Source: Alphaproteobacteria bacterium GM202ARS2 (GTDB lineage: Bacteria > Pseudomonadota > Alphaproteobacteria > GM7ARS4). From it: 33,432 bases of DNA. The notes under the pieces are model-generated. The model saw nothing but the letters and a program-made list of their open reading frames with translations. It was not told the origin of the DNA and did not search any database. Positions 23,516 through 33,432 of this stretch are shown in pieces (the first letter of the stretch is position 1; the number at the start of each line of letters is the position of its first letter). The position numbers were made by a program, and so were the translations under genes. The stretch lies in NCBI GenBank assembly GCA_014323835.1, contig JACONH010000016.1:1-33432 (forward strand), written 5' to 3'.

Positions 23516-24697
23516 TCAGACGCTTGCACGATTATCTTGAGACAGACCGACTTTTCGAGAGCTGTCTATGTCAGCCCTCGATGCGGCTATTGGCAGCCGG
23601 TCATCGCGCGATTCTTGAGCACCCGATCTGGGTAAAATCTCGATGCCGTCCGGTTTGCCAAGTCTGTCGAAATGCCAGTCTTTAAGACCATATTCGCTGT
23701 TGCAATCACCTTCTGAGTTTTTGAGCTCTTCCAAGTCAAGGTAGCCACAATATTTCTCCCGTATACTTTTGATTTCTTCAATTGACATGGGAGAAAATAA
23801 GAATCCCCTTTTTGTGTTTATTATATCCCCCTGCGTCCGCCTTTTAAAATAATTGTCATAGAGCGCAACATCTTCGTCCTTTTCATTGTTTGCAAAGCAC
23901 CTGTTAGCACTAATCTTTCTCTCCGAAGCATTGGGAGAATTTGGATGGATGATAGGCGGCATTGAAACAAGTAAACCGCTATAATATCCATCTTGAACTT
24001 GATAATCTCCGCGATGCAAAATGAAATTGCATTTCTCTTTGTCTTTTGCTCGCGTGGTATCACGAAAAACGATATTGAAGCTACAATAGAGAACGTCACC
24101 GGCCTCTTCAACGGTACCTTGCCAGTAGGTCGTTTCGCCGCCAATCATATGAGCATATAGTACCCCTTCGCCACTCGATGTCGCGCCAACACCTTCGATG
24201 ACAACAACACATCGGCGGATGCGCTTGTCATTACTTTTCGTTGATCCGTGTATGATCTGCCATACGCCACAAATATTTTTGTGAAGCTCATATGATTGAC
24301 CAAATCGTTCGCCGCGATATTCTTTTAAGCTGAAGATGCAGTCCAAAATTGCTTCTCGATCTGAATGGTTTTTCAGATACTGGTCCATTTTTTCGACAAG
24401 CGAGCCATCGCCTATCTCTATCCGGCTTTGAAGAAACCGTTGTATGGCGCTCATATGTTTTGTAGCCAAACGCTCGGGATGGGTAACGTAGTCTCGGCAG
24501 CTCGGTTCTTTGAAGCCTTTTTTGGCTATCGGCTGCAACGCGTCCTCAACCAAATGATAGTCTAGCTCATTGGCGTTCAGTTCTTTTGGGAAGCCGAGTT
24601 GCACCATGCAGCAGGTCAAAAGGTAGAGCTGCCATCGCCCGTACAGCAAATCGTGACCTGCGCGAGCATTCTGAAAGTCTTCCAACGTGTAAGGCAT
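23516..24697 (-). CDS. Hypothetical 393-residue protein
   Basis: I do not recognise this protein. The first 130 residues look helical and rich in charged residues. A beta-rich part follows from about 140 to 260, with segments such as 'ICGVWQIIHGS', 'VVVIEGVGA', 'GVLYAHMIGGETTYWQG' and 'GDVLYCSFNIVF', which suggests a small barrel or sandwich of the lipocalin kind. The C-terminal 60 residues are polar. No strong ribosome-binding site is seen before the ATG. It is unusually A/T-rich compared with the kinase region to its left, like the CBASS genes further right. A defence-island role is possible but unproven. Confidence 0.6.
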   Translation of the reverse strand: MPYTLEDFQNARAGHDLLYGRWQLYLLTCCMVQLGFPKELNANELDYHLVEDALQPIAKKGFKEPSCRDYVTHPERLATKHMSAIQRFLQSRIEIGDGSLVEKMDQYLKNHSDREAILDCIFSLKEYRGERFGQSYELHKNICGVWQIIHGSTKSNDKRIRRCVVVIEGVGATSSGEGVLYAHMIGGETTYWQGTVEEAGDVLYCSFNIVFRDTTRAKDKEKCNFILHRGDYQVQDGYYSGLLVSMPPIIHPNSPNASERKISANRCFANNEKDEDVALYDNYFKRRTQGDIINTKRGFLFSPMSIEEIKSIREKYCGYLDLEELKNSEGDCNSEYGLKDWHFDRLGKPDGIEILPRSGAQESRDDRLPIAASRADIDSSRKVGLSQDNRASV

Positions 24698-24905
24698 TTT
24701 ATCCCAAAAGTTGATTATTACATCATCAATATTTGCTCTTTGGTTGAGTCTGTTGAAAACTATAGCAGCTTATAGTGTGTTAAAACAACCTACGGCCTCC
24801 AATGGCCTGTTGGCTTACATCATAGCGCTCAAAAACGCTTCGTACCGATCTGTGGAAGCCTCTAGAGCGCCCTGATAAGCCATTGATATTAAAAGAAAAA
24901 AATTC

Positions 24906-24933
24906 TTTACGGCGGCAAGAAACATGATACATT
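24906..24933 (+). promoter_or_regulatory. Candidate promoter of the 43-residue peptide gene
   Basis: TTTACG (24906-24911) and TACATT (24928-24933) are 16 bp apart. Transcription would begin about 35 bases before the ATG at 24976. The match to consensus is moderate. Confidence 0.35.
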
Positions 24934-24975
24934 GCGAGTTTGTTCAACTGCCCACTGGAAGGAGGTGAGCAAGCG

Positions 24976-25107
24976 ATGGGCAACAGGTTTCATCATTCGT
25001 GTAAGAGGATCAGAAAAGCTATGTTGTTCCTGATGATCGGGTTTGGCAGCATTTTTGTCGGCACCTGCTATGTCGCCAAAGGGTTGCTGGATTTGGGGAT
25101 TATCTAG
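24976..25107 (+). CDS. 43-residue single-span membrane peptide
   Basis: A 43-codon gene with GGAGGT 9 bases before its ATG. Residues 1-15 are basic (His, Lys and Arg), and residues 16-34 form a hydrophobic helix (MLFLMIGFGSIFVG), so it would insert in the inner membrane. A strong terminator follows 40 bases after the stop, making a compact one-gene transcript. The bases TCATCATTCGTGTAAG occur both at the 5' end of this gene and directly after the terminator. Small basic-hydrophobic peptides like this include type I toxins, but no antitoxin RNA is evident. Confidence 0.5.
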   Translation: MGNRFHHSCKRIRKAMLFLMIGFGSIFVGTCYVAKGLLDLGII

Positions 25108-25146
25108 CACCTCGCGGCCATTCCCCAGCCTACCACCAAAAAGATA

Positions 25147-25181
25147 AAGGCCCTGACGGGTACAACGTCAGGGCCTTTTTT
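25147..25181 (+). terminator. Rho-independent terminator
   Basis: A 12-bp perfect stem (AAGGCCCTGACG paired with CGTCAGGGCCTT) with a 7-base loop is followed by a T run. It ends the small membrane peptide transcript. Confidence 0.9.
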
Positions 25182-25189
25182 CATCATTC

Positions 25190-25520
25190 GTGTAAGAAGA
25201 TGATGTGTAGTAGCTAGATGAACTTTAAAATGATGGCAATCGGTCCGAACGTCACACAGGCGTGAACGGCTCGGCATCCTGCCTTTCCTCGTCAGTATGT
25301 GTCTTCTCGGCCGCCCTATTTCTCGTATGGCTTGCGTTCTGACAGTTGCACCTTATGTGCATGCACCGGCTTCGTAGCTTTGCTGCAGTGCCACGCGGTC
25401 TTCTAAGTCTCTTAAACCTGCAGCCATAGAGCTTCGCTTCTGGCGACGCTGCAGGCTATTCCATGCTGAGACATAGAAACCTTGCACATGCCATCGTTGC
25501 CCTACACCGCAATGCAGATG
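25190..25520. other. Intergenic stretch before the IS66 remnant
   Basis: No gene or clear element is seen. It may contain decayed insertion-sequence DNA, as it leads into the IS66 end at about 25537. Confidence 0.35.
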
Positions 25521-25523
25521 CTC

Positions 25524-25830
25524 TTATTGCGTCGTAAGCATCTGGCGAGTACCGCAGCCATGCAGCGTTGACTTGGTTTGATGCTTTCCAGTTCCAGGGA
25601 AGTAGGTTTTAGAGTTGTTTGCCAGATGTTCAGCAATTCGTGCCAAGACATCAGCAAGCCATGCTTGAGGATTGATGTCGTTGAGCTTGGCTGTGGTGAT
25701 CAGACTGTACATCAAAGCCGCTCGTTCACCGCCTCGATCAGATCCAGCAAAGAGCCATGACTTTCTGCCAAGCGCGATACCACAGAGGGCTCGTTCGGCT
25801 GCATTGTTGGTGAGGCAAGTCACGATGACA
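25524..25830 (-). pseudogene. IS66-family transposase C-terminal remnant
   Basis: The minus-strand frame starts with LTNNAAERALCGIALGRKSW, the conserved NNAAERA(L) motif that carries the catalytic Glu of IS66 transposases. It continues 'LFAGSDRGGERAALMYSLI' and 'LNDINPQAWLADVLARIAEH', the normal C-terminus. The two preceding Asp motifs and the accessory genes are absent. GTAAGCATCTGG at 25537 resembles an IS66 terminal end (5'-GTAA). Only one end of the element survives, so it cannot move. Confidence 0.75.
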
Positions 25831-25893
25831 TACGTTCAAGAAGGTGATAGGCAGTTGGTCAAGACACCCGAAATATAGGAAGGGGGCTAGAAG

Positions 25894-26085
25894 ATGCCTC
25901 TCGTTGTTTGTCCGCGCTGTAGTGCAGAGGTCAGAGTTGTCCATCTTGGTCGTGGGCGATCAAAATTTCAGCCGCCCACGCTTCAATGTGAGGCCCTCCG
26001 AGAATTTCCCGCATCTGAGCGGCCGCGGTCAGCAAGTTTTCTTTGCCCGCATCTGGATGAGGCGATTCAACAATCTGACGAATAG
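25894..26085 (+). CDS. Small protein with a Cys motif, possible zinc ribbon
   Basis: A 63-residue frame with GGAAGGGGG before the ATG. It starts MPLVVCPRCSAEV, with a CxxC pair at residues 6 and 9, and has two further cysteines (residues 32 and 51, the latter as LCPHL). Four cysteines could bind one zinc. I do not recognise the family. The good ribosome-binding site is the main argument that it is real. Confidence 0.4.
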   Translation: MPLVVCPRCSAEVRVVHLGRGRSKFQPPTLQCEALREFPASERPRSASFLCPHLDEAIQQSDE

Positions 26086-26342
26086 AGTTCTTTGCCTCGT
26101 TGGAGTGAACAGAATTTGGGAGAACTGCCCAGTCTCAGCGCTCGATCACGTCAGATATGCGCTCTCGATCAGCCGCTCAGTCCTCATTCCCAAACACTAT
26201 TCACTCTGTTCCCTGTCCTGCCAAAAACGTCTCAAAACTCGGCGAGTTCTGGACCGGGGTTTTGAACCTCGGAAAGCCGCAGAAATCTGAAGCCTGGTCG
26301 GCGGTCGCTAAAATGGCCGTTTCTGACGGGCTGACCACCCGT
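26086..26342. other. Short stretch without a gene
   Basis: Nothing is clearly encoded between the small Cys protein and the membrane protein gene. It may be decayed mobile DNA. Confidence 0.3.
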
Positions 26343-26939
26343 CTAAGGGCGTTTAATACCGAGGTGCTCAGGCTGCAATTTCAAGAATTCGGGATCAACC
26401 CAACGCTCGACACCAAAACTAAAGGCCGCCAATATAAAGAATATGGTCAATATTATAAAAAATCTTTGTGATATAATAGAATATTCATTCACCACGCCCT
26501 TGGGAGTTTTAACAAATGATGCCAAAATAACGAACGGAGCTGATGCAAAAATCCAGACAAGACCAAATGTATGTATATAAATAATATTCGCGTATCGCCA
26601 AATCAATTTCACCAGATCTTTTTTAAGACAATGGCGTTCATTTACATCTTCCATCATAGATCCATGAAGAAAATAAAACCACGTCAATGCAATCGGAGAA
26701 AAAACTATAAAGTAATCAATTATATATTCACTCACTCGAATCGGAAACAATAGTGCGATATATTTCACAATTGGATCAAAAATTTTATTGTAAAATATCA
26801 GTATGTATATAATTAGCGATCCCAAATCCATAAACGATTGGACAACATTTGCTATACCCGCGACTGAGAGCGGGATGCTGACGAGCATCCACACTTTGGA
26901 AGGGGTCCATGGGCTGCTTAGGAACTCCTGAAACTGACG
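26343..26939 (-). CDS. Multi-pass membrane protein of unknown function
   Basis: A roughly 198-residue protein with about five hydrophobic spans, for example 'VWMLVSIPLSVAGIANVV', 'LIIYILIFYN', 'YFIVFSPIALTWFYFL', 'FGLVWIFASAPFVILASFV' and 'FFIILTIFFILAAFSFG'. I chose the ATG at 26939; a TTG at 26981 would add 14 residues. It is divergent from the CBASS operon and A/T-rich like it. It has no catalytic motif that I recognise. It may be a defence-associated membrane protein or an unrelated passenger. Confidence 0.6.
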   Translation of the reverse strand, partial: RQFQEFLSSPWTPSKVWMLVSIPLSVAGIANVVQSFMDLGSLIIYILIFYNKIFDPIVKYIALLFPIRVSEYIIDYFIVFSPIALTWFYFLHGSMMEDVNERHCLKKDLVKLIWRYANIIYIHTFGLVWIFASAPFVILASFVKTPKGVVNEYSIISQRFFIILTIFFILAAFSFGVERWVDPEFLKLQPEHLGIKRP

Positions 26940-27162
26940 CATCAAAGACACCAAAACGATAATTTCTACCGCCCAGCACAATCAATACGTTCAATCTAAC
27001 GCATAATCAATCTGCTGCCATCGGTCGAGGTGCATCGCCATTTTCCACAATGAAGATTATTGCACTTCTGACAATTCAACCAAAAAGCGATTCTTGACCG
27101 CACAGAAAGAAAACTACACCATGCCAACCAAAAATTGAGCCAACGGTAGCCCAAACACACGC

Positions 27163-28086
27163 ATGAGATATGAGGATCACGTCCTGATGAGTAGAGATTG
27201 GGAAACCACTTTTTCTTCTTGGTCTGCAGGGCCAGGCAAGACAGAGCAGGAGCGCGCCGAAAACGCTGAGAGGCAAATCAGGCAGGCTATTCGCGACAGC
27301 GCAAAGCTACAAAACAGAAATATAACCGTTTTTACCCAAGGGTCGTACAGAAACCGCGTCAATGTCCGCCAAGACAGTGATGTTGATGTAGGCATTGTCT
27401 GTTCTGATACATTTTTTCCAGATTATGGAGATGACAATATTAAGAAAGCACTCAGCAAGAGCCATTCAGATGCAACCTATACATATGAGATGTTCAAAAA
27501 TGAGATTGAAGAAGCCCTTGTTTCCAGATTTGGTCGAAAATCTGTCGAAAGAGGGAATAAATCTTTTGATATAAAAGAAAACACGTATCGCGTTGAAGCA
27601 GATGTCGCAGCCTTTTTTGAACATAGACGCTACACATCAGCAACGAGCTATCAATCTGGTGTACAGATGATTCCAGACAAGAGCCCGCCAGCAAGTGTGA
27701 TAAATTGGCCAGAACAACACTATAATAATGGCGTCGATAAAAATGACGAAACATCTCGAAGATATAAAAAAGCAGTTCGCATACTTAAAACATTGTCAAA
27801 TGAGATGTCTGAAAAAAACATTAAATCTGCTGATATAGCTCCAAGCTTTCTAATTGAGTGCTTGGTTTTCAACTGCTCAAATCAACGGTTTAATGGATCA
27901 AATTATTTTTCGATGATGAGGTCAGTTCTTGCTGAATTATTCAACAATACCGTGAGTGATGAAAAGTGCTCCGAATGGGGCGAGGTGAGTGAATTGAAAT
28001 ATTTATTCAGAACACCACAACCATGGACACGCAGAGATGCACATCAATTTTTGAGCGATGCGTGGGATTATATTGGTTATAAATAA
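27163..28086 (+). CDS. CBASS CD-NTase (cyclic oligonucleotide synthase)
   Basis: A 307-residue nucleotidyltransferase of the CD-NTase family, which makes a cyclic di- or trinucleotide signal when phage infection is sensed. The catalytic motif is GSYRNRV at about 60-66, followed by the metal-binding DSDVD (Asp73 and Asp75), and the third acid Asp147 in 'VEADVAAFFE'. The N-terminal 'TEQERAENAERQIRQAI' helix is typical. Its stop codon overlaps the effector start by one base. No regulator genes (Cap2, Cap3, Cap7 or Cap8) are present, so this is the minimal two-gene type I arrangement. An ATG nine codons in (MSRDWE) is an alternative start. The product's bases cannot be predicted. Confidence 0.9.
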   Translation: MRYEDHVLMSRDWETTFSSWSAGPGKTEQERAENAERQIRQAIRDSAKLQNRNITVFTQGSYRNRVNVRQDSDVDVGIVCSDTFFPDYGDDNIKKALSKSHSDATYTYEMFKNEIEEALVSRFGRKSVERGNKSFDIKENTYRVEADVAAFFEHRRYTSATSYQSGVQMIPDKSPPASVINWPEQHYNNGVDKNDETSRRYKKAVRILKTLSNEMSEKNIKSADIAPSFLIECLVFNCSNQRFNGSNYFSMMRSVLAELFNNTVSDEKCSEWGEVSELKYLFRTPQPWTRRDAHQFLSDAWDYIGYK

Positions 28087-28739
28087 TGCTAAATAGAACT
28101 CATATATCTGCCTTTATAGGACTCACCATAATAGTATGGATTATAGCTCTGTGGCTTCAAGGAATGCCTGTTTTGAGTTGGGATTTCCTGAAGCCCTTTG
28201 GCACCGTTGTTGGATGCATCACATTTTTTATAGCATTGTTCAATAAATATATGTGGTCATGGAAAATATTCAGAGGATGGTTCATCAAAAGGCCAGATTT
28301 AAGAGGATCTTGGAAAGTCAAGATGGAAAGCAATTGGATAAACCCAAAAACAAATCAAAATATCCCGCCAATATATGGATATGTAATTATAAGACAGTCT
28401 TTGACATCTTTACATATGCGCTTGATGACGAAGGAATCGAAATCTTCTCTTGTTGCCCACAGCATTGAGCAAATGGAAGAAGACGAGCTCTACAAGCTAA
28501 TTGGGGTCTACCGCAATGAGCCTAAGATTGAGCTACAGGGTGATAGAAGCGAGATTCATCACGGCACATTCTCTCTGGAGATACACGGCGCCCCAGCCTA
28601 TGAGCTGGAAGGTCACTATTGGACAGACAGAGGGACGAAGGGCAGCATGAGCTTATTTGATAGACATAAGAAACTCTTTGATAGCTTTCAGCACGCCGCA
28701 AAGGAACTCCCTTTCGCTTCCGAAGCCAATAGGAGGTAG
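28086..28739 (+). CDS. cap15: Cap15-type CBASS effector (2TM plus beta-barrel)
   Basis: A 217-residue protein with two membrane helices (about residues 8-25 and 33-52) and a beta-rich domain from about residue 70. The latter begins 'RGSWKVKMESNWINPKT' and continues with 'YVIIRQSLTSLHMRLMT', 'YRNEPKIEL', 'HHGTFSLEI' and 'LEGHYWTDRGTKG'. This is the pattern of Cap15 effectors, whose barrel binds the cyclic nucleotide and whose helices then disrupt the inner membrane, killing the infected cell. It overlaps the cyclase gene by one base. Homology is recognised from memory of the family; the ligand is not known. Confidence 0.85.
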   Translation: MLNRTHISAFIGLTIIVWIIALWLQGMPVLSWDFLKPFGTVVGCITFFIALFNKYMWSWKIFRGWFIKRPDLRGSWKVKMESNWINPKTNQNIPPIYGYVIIRQSLTSLHMRLMTKESKSSLVAHSIEQMEEDELYKLIGVYRNEPKIELQGDRSEIHHGTFSLEIHGAPAYELEGHYWTDRGTKGSMSLFDRHKKLFDSFQHAAKELPFASEANRR

Positions 28740-29043
28740 ACTCCCAAGGGACGCGGAGCGTCCCGCCTTCTCTTCTTCGGGCGCAGTCCTCACATATCGA
28801 CTTCGTCGGCGTCCCTGACTGACTCTAGTGGGCTCCTTTGGATACAGCTTTTGGCATAGCCCCCTCGTTGATCGCCTTTCCTATTATAACTTATTGATAA
28901 ATATTGATATTTTATGCTGATATGTACAAAAAACTTGTAGATGCTGCACAAAATATGCATATTGTAGTTATGGGCAATGCCCCGGGGTTTGCGCTTAAGC
29001 TAGCAAGCCGATCTTTTAAAAGGCCTGGTTCCCCAGGCCTTTT
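28740..29043. other. Intergenic region with hairpins after the CBASS operon
   Basis: No protein gene is supported. GGGACGC-GGA-GCGTCCC (28748-28764) is a stable hairpin just after the effector stop and may end the operon. A TTGATA/TATGCT-like promoter around 28893-28920 followed by the terminator at 29018-29045 could make an RNA of about 120 bases; this is speculative. Confidence 0.4.
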
Positions 29044-29045
29044 TT
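29018..29045. terminator. Bidirectional terminator
   Basis: AAAAGGCCTGG and CCAGGCCTTTT form an 11-bp stem around a 4-base loop, followed by further T on the plus strand; the minus strand also reads stem then TTTT. It would stop both the plus-strand transcript and the DUF3800 gene, whose stop codon touches it. Confidence 0.85.
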
Positions 29046-29853
29046 ACGTTTTATGGTCGAAGCAGCTATATTTGATACCCCGATGCGGGCGGGTATCTTC
29101 TGCAAAAAAACAATCGATTAATTTGTAATGCTGTTTCAGCCTTTGATATGGCGGATAGGTCGGAACATAACCGCCCTTTACCATTGGATATAGAACCAGA
29201 TCAGCTAGCTGGATCATCGGCACTTTCTTAGTCTTACGGCGAGGTTCTCCCAACACGATCCGCTTGTAATCCTCATGGGCCAATGGCTGGTATGGGCCTG
29301 AAGTTTTTTCGTTGAACGGGTTACCGCTCCGCTTGAGTTCCCGCAGATAACTGATCAGATCACGATCTTCTTTTTTTCCGGTTTCCTCGAAGAAGATTTC
29401 CAGCTTCCGACCATGCTCGTCGGCGAATTTGGCTGCTCGTTCAACGAGGATACAAAAGGCGGTTTTGCACATGAACCACATGCGGTTGTCATACCGCTCA
29501 CGATAGCGCGCAACATAGCCTGGTCGGTCGATAACGCATGCAATCCCGATCATCGGCACGGAAAGCAAGAACTCCTGCAAAGCAGGCATAAACAGCCCTG
29601 CATTTTCCGGCCTTTTGAGCCATCCAAATTTTCCACGACCGCCGCGAATGTGAGACGAATGTAAAGGGTAGTCTATCTGCCATGCGGCACAGAATGATTT
29701 ATGTTTTGAGAGTATCTCTTCTGTATCTTCTTCCTTGATGAGAATGCCACCGAGCCCAAAGCAATCCATTCGATCATGCCTGGTCTGACCAGGTTTTTGG
29801 TCGGGATCGCGGCTTCCGGTGTCATCAACATATAAGACGTATTTCTCAGACAT
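29044..29853 (-). CDS. DUF3800 domain protein
   Basis: A 269-residue protein whose N-terminus 'YVLYVDDTGSRDPDQ' carries the Asp-Asp-x-Gly motif of DUF3800, a family with an RNase-H-like fold often found on plasmids, phages and in defence loci. A later 'FEETGKKEDRDL' supplies further acidic residues and 'MIQLADLVLYPM' matches the conserved C-terminal segment with an Asp. An open frame extends upstream to 30039 but that part belongs to the broken traG tail, so I use the ATG at 29853. The function is not established. Confidence 0.75.
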   Translation of the reverse strand: MSEKYVLYVDDTGSRDPDQKPGQTRHDRMDCFGLGGILIKEEDTEEILSKHKSFCAAWQIDYPLHSSHIRGGRGKFGWLKRPENAGLFMPALQEFLLSVPMIGIACVIDRPGYVARYRERYDNRMWFMCKTAFCILVERAAKFADEHGRKLEIFFEETGKKEDRDLISYLRELKRSGNPFNEKTSGPYQPLAHEDYKRIVLGEPRRKTKKVPMIQLADLVLYPMVKGGYVPTYPPYQRLKQHYKLIDCFFAEDTRPHRGIKYSCFDHKT

Positions 29854-29930
29854 GCTGGGACTTCTACTATGGTCCAGCGTACGAGAAAACGGCTTCTTTA
29901 CCCCTTCCTCCCCTCCCCCGTCTGCTTGTT

Positions 29931-30101
29931 TCACGCGGCATCGTCCTTTTTCTCCGGATAGGTCTCGCCATAGAGCTCCTGCCCTGCCGGCCTCTTCCCC
30001 TGATAGTCTTTCCAGATCTGGAAATACGGCGTGGCCCAACCCCGCCAGGCGAGATCCTGGTAGGCGCAGACGACCCCCGTCTTTGAGCTGCTGGAGCTCG
30101 T
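29931..30101 (-). pseudogene. 3' fragment of the traG/virD4-like gene, with a frameshift
   Basis: After the insertion sequence the coding sense resumes as 'ELQQLKDG', then needs a one-base shift in a run of five G to continue 'VVCAYQDLAWRGWATPYFQIW' up to 'DDAA' and the stop at 29931. Joined to the segment right of the insertion sequence, it rebuilds a normal coupling-protein C-terminus. The frameshift means the tail would be misread even without the insertion. Confidence 0.65.
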
Positions 30102-30151
30102 TGTAGATGCCAACTGAAAAAGTACCAAAAGTGCCGACTGAAAATGTCCCA
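30102..30151 (+). repeat. IS21 terminal inverted repeat, left end
   Basis: It starts TGTAGATGCC and carries two tandem copies of a TGCC-A-CTGAA-like box (30108 and 30131). It pairs with the right end at 32350-32399. Tandem end boxes are characteristic of IS21 transposase binding. Confidence 0.8.
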
Positions 30152-30175
30152 CTTTTGTGGTGATGGTTTCTGGGT

Positions 30176-32277
<2,102 letters not shown>

Positions 32278-32301
32278 GAGTGGGCGGATTTTGGCCGCCG
32301 C

Positions 32302-32333
32302 CGGTACCCCTGGGGCTAGCCCCAGGGGTACCG
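32302..32333. repeat. 32-bp perfect palindrome upstream of istA
   Basis: A perfect 16-bp-arm palindrome (arm CGGTACCCCTGGGGCT) lies 25 bp before the istA start. In an RNA crossing it, it would form a very stable hairpin. This could limit istA expression from outside promoters, as in other insertion sequences, or be a binding site. Confidence 0.85.
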
Positions 32334-32349
32334 ACAACAGCGCTCAAAC

Positions 32350-32399
32350 TGAGACAAATTCAATCGGCATAAATGGCACAAATTCGTTTAGCACCGACA
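32350..32399 (-). repeat. IS21 terminal inverted repeat, right end
   Basis: Read from the outer edge inward (minus strand) it starts TGTCGGTGCT and carries two TGC-box repeats matching the left end (30102-30151). The outer edge is next to the CTCGT direct repeat at 32400. Confidence 0.8.
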
Positions 32400-33432
32400 C
32401 TCGTGGGGGAAGACCTTCGGCTCGGTGACCATGCTGGTGCTTCTGGTTTTCTTCTCAAACCAGTCGTCGACGCTTTCATTGGTGACGGTGACATCGACAA
32501 CGCCGATGCGATCAGACATCCATTGGGCGGACGCGTTGTCGTTCAGGCGGAAGACCATCTGACAGTCGCAGGCGCCGAGGATGAGGTTGGCGCCCTCATC
32601 CGCCTTGCTGCCGTATGTCTGCATCTGTTCGAGACTTTGCCAATAGGTCCATGTCGGCAGCTTTCTGGACCGGATGGTGTTGAGCTTGGCGATCAGGCCG
32701 GGGACGACGGGGATGGTGCCGATTTCATCGAGGAGCAGGAGCACGGGCGGCCGTGCGGTGTGCCTGATGAGATAGCGCATGAGATGACCGGTCATGGCGG
32801 TGAGCAGATGCGCCGTTGTCTCGCGCTGATGCTCTTCGAACTGGAGAAACAGGGCGACAGGCCGATCTGTCGTGAGCTCAGCCAAGGAGAAGTCCGAGGT
32901 TTCGAGGGACGCCCTGATATGGGGATAGCGGAGGAACCGCAGATTGGCCCTGAGCGTGCCGAGGATGGAGCCGAGCAGGCGCTCATTGGCCGAGGTCATG
33001 GCCAAGGAGCGGGCGATCTCAGCGGCGTCGGGATCCGGACTTGCGGCCAGGGTCCGCAGGAGCCCCTTGTAATCGTCGACACCGGCAATGAGGGTGCGAA
33101 TAGCGGGCAAGGACGCCTCGCCATCGATCGCCCGAAGATGGCTGATCAAGGCGTCGAGAAGATCCCGCGCCGATTCGGTGAAGATGGGGTTGGCGTCGTC
33201 AACGGCCGGGATCAGCGCCGCCGCGAGTTCGCCGACCGCCTCCGGCCCGTCGATATCGACGAGGGGATTGTACCGCTGCCCCCTCCCCTCCGTCGGATTG
33301 TAGACGAGCGTCTTATAGTCGAGACGCTCGAGAGCCTTTCGGGTGATGCCGAAGATTTCCGGCTTGCTGTCGAGACAGACGAAGGACCGTTTGGTTTCGG
33401 CCCAGCGAAGGAGCTGGGACACAAGAAAGGCG
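32400..33432 (-). pseudogene. traG: TraG/VirD4-like coupling protein, 5' part, interrupted by IS21 and cut by the window edge
   Basis: A VirD4/TraG-type coupling ATPase that feeds DNA to the type IV secretion channel. The visible part lacks the Walker A region, which lies beyond the right edge (the frame stays open to the end of the window). Walker B is seen as 'VLLLLDEIGTIP', preceded by 'VALFLQFEEHQRE'. The frame is broken at 'KVFPHE' by the IS21 element; the remaining C-terminus lies at 29931-30101. A short 'CRC' tail is made by insertion-sequence bases. The protein is truncated by about 50 residues and is probably not fully functional. Confidence 0.8.

Noticed and set aside
23299..23529. 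76-residue minus-strand frame
   Set aside because: It overlaps the acyl-CoA synthetase relic on the other strand and has low-complexity content; I could not support it as a gene.
29854..30039. N-terminal extension of the DUF3800 frame
   Set aside because: These codons belong to the broken traG tail in another frame; the DUF3800 motif starts right after the ATG at 29853.

Overview
The window looks like part of an alphaproteobacterial plasmid, possibly from an acetic acid bacterium. It has an iteron origin with a Rep_3-type initiator, a ParA/partner partition pair, a TraG/VirD4 coupling-protein gene and a dense load of mobile elements. The family-level assignment is an inference from the overall style of the integrase/HNH and Rep genes and was not computed.

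Layout. 1-3460 is the replication and maintenance block: a non-coding leader with inverted repeats, a perfect DnaA box, four 17-bp iterons, inverted iteron-like operator sites, the initiator gene, and parA with an overlapping partner gene. 3656-14847 is a compact two-armed biosynthetic locus. On the minus strand, one run reads radical-SAM enzyme, a 33-residue peptide gene, PqqD-like RiPP recognition protein, DegT-type aminotransferase, NodU-type carbamoyltransferase, SDR and an HD-like protein. Divergently on the plus strand are a 67-residue peptide with a glycine/cysteine tail, a phenylacetate-CoA-ligase-like enzyme, a class I methyltransferase and a threonyl-tRNA synthetase lacking the TGS domain. 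A GntR-type regulator closes the locus, convergent with and overlapping the synthetase gene. I read this as a peptide-derived natural-product cluster whose spare ThrRS may provide self-immunity. The chemistry and target are inferred, and I do not recognise the cluster as a described one.

15578-17278 holds a small secreted Cys-containing protein, an HNH protein and a frameshifted tyrosine recombinase. 17281-21303 is a 4.0-kb Tn402/Tn5053-like (TniA/TniB/TniR) transposon with long, complex inverted ends, carrying a DNA-methyltransferase-like cargo gene. 21396-26100 is an accessory patchwork: a methyltransferase, a uridine-kinase-like protein between imperfect direct repeats, an acyl-CoA synthetase relic, a hypothetical 393-residue protein, a 43-residue membrane peptide with a strong terminator, an IS66 remnant and a small Cys-motif ORF.

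26343-29853 is a defence-type segment: a membrane protein divergent from a two-gene CBASS operon (CD-NTase plus a Cap15-type 2TM/beta-barrel effector), then a DUF3800 protein. 29931 to the right edge is a traG/virD4-like gene split by a complete 2298-bp IS21-family element with a 5-bp target duplication. Its 3' piece also carries an apparent frameshift, so conjugative coupling from this gene is probably lost.
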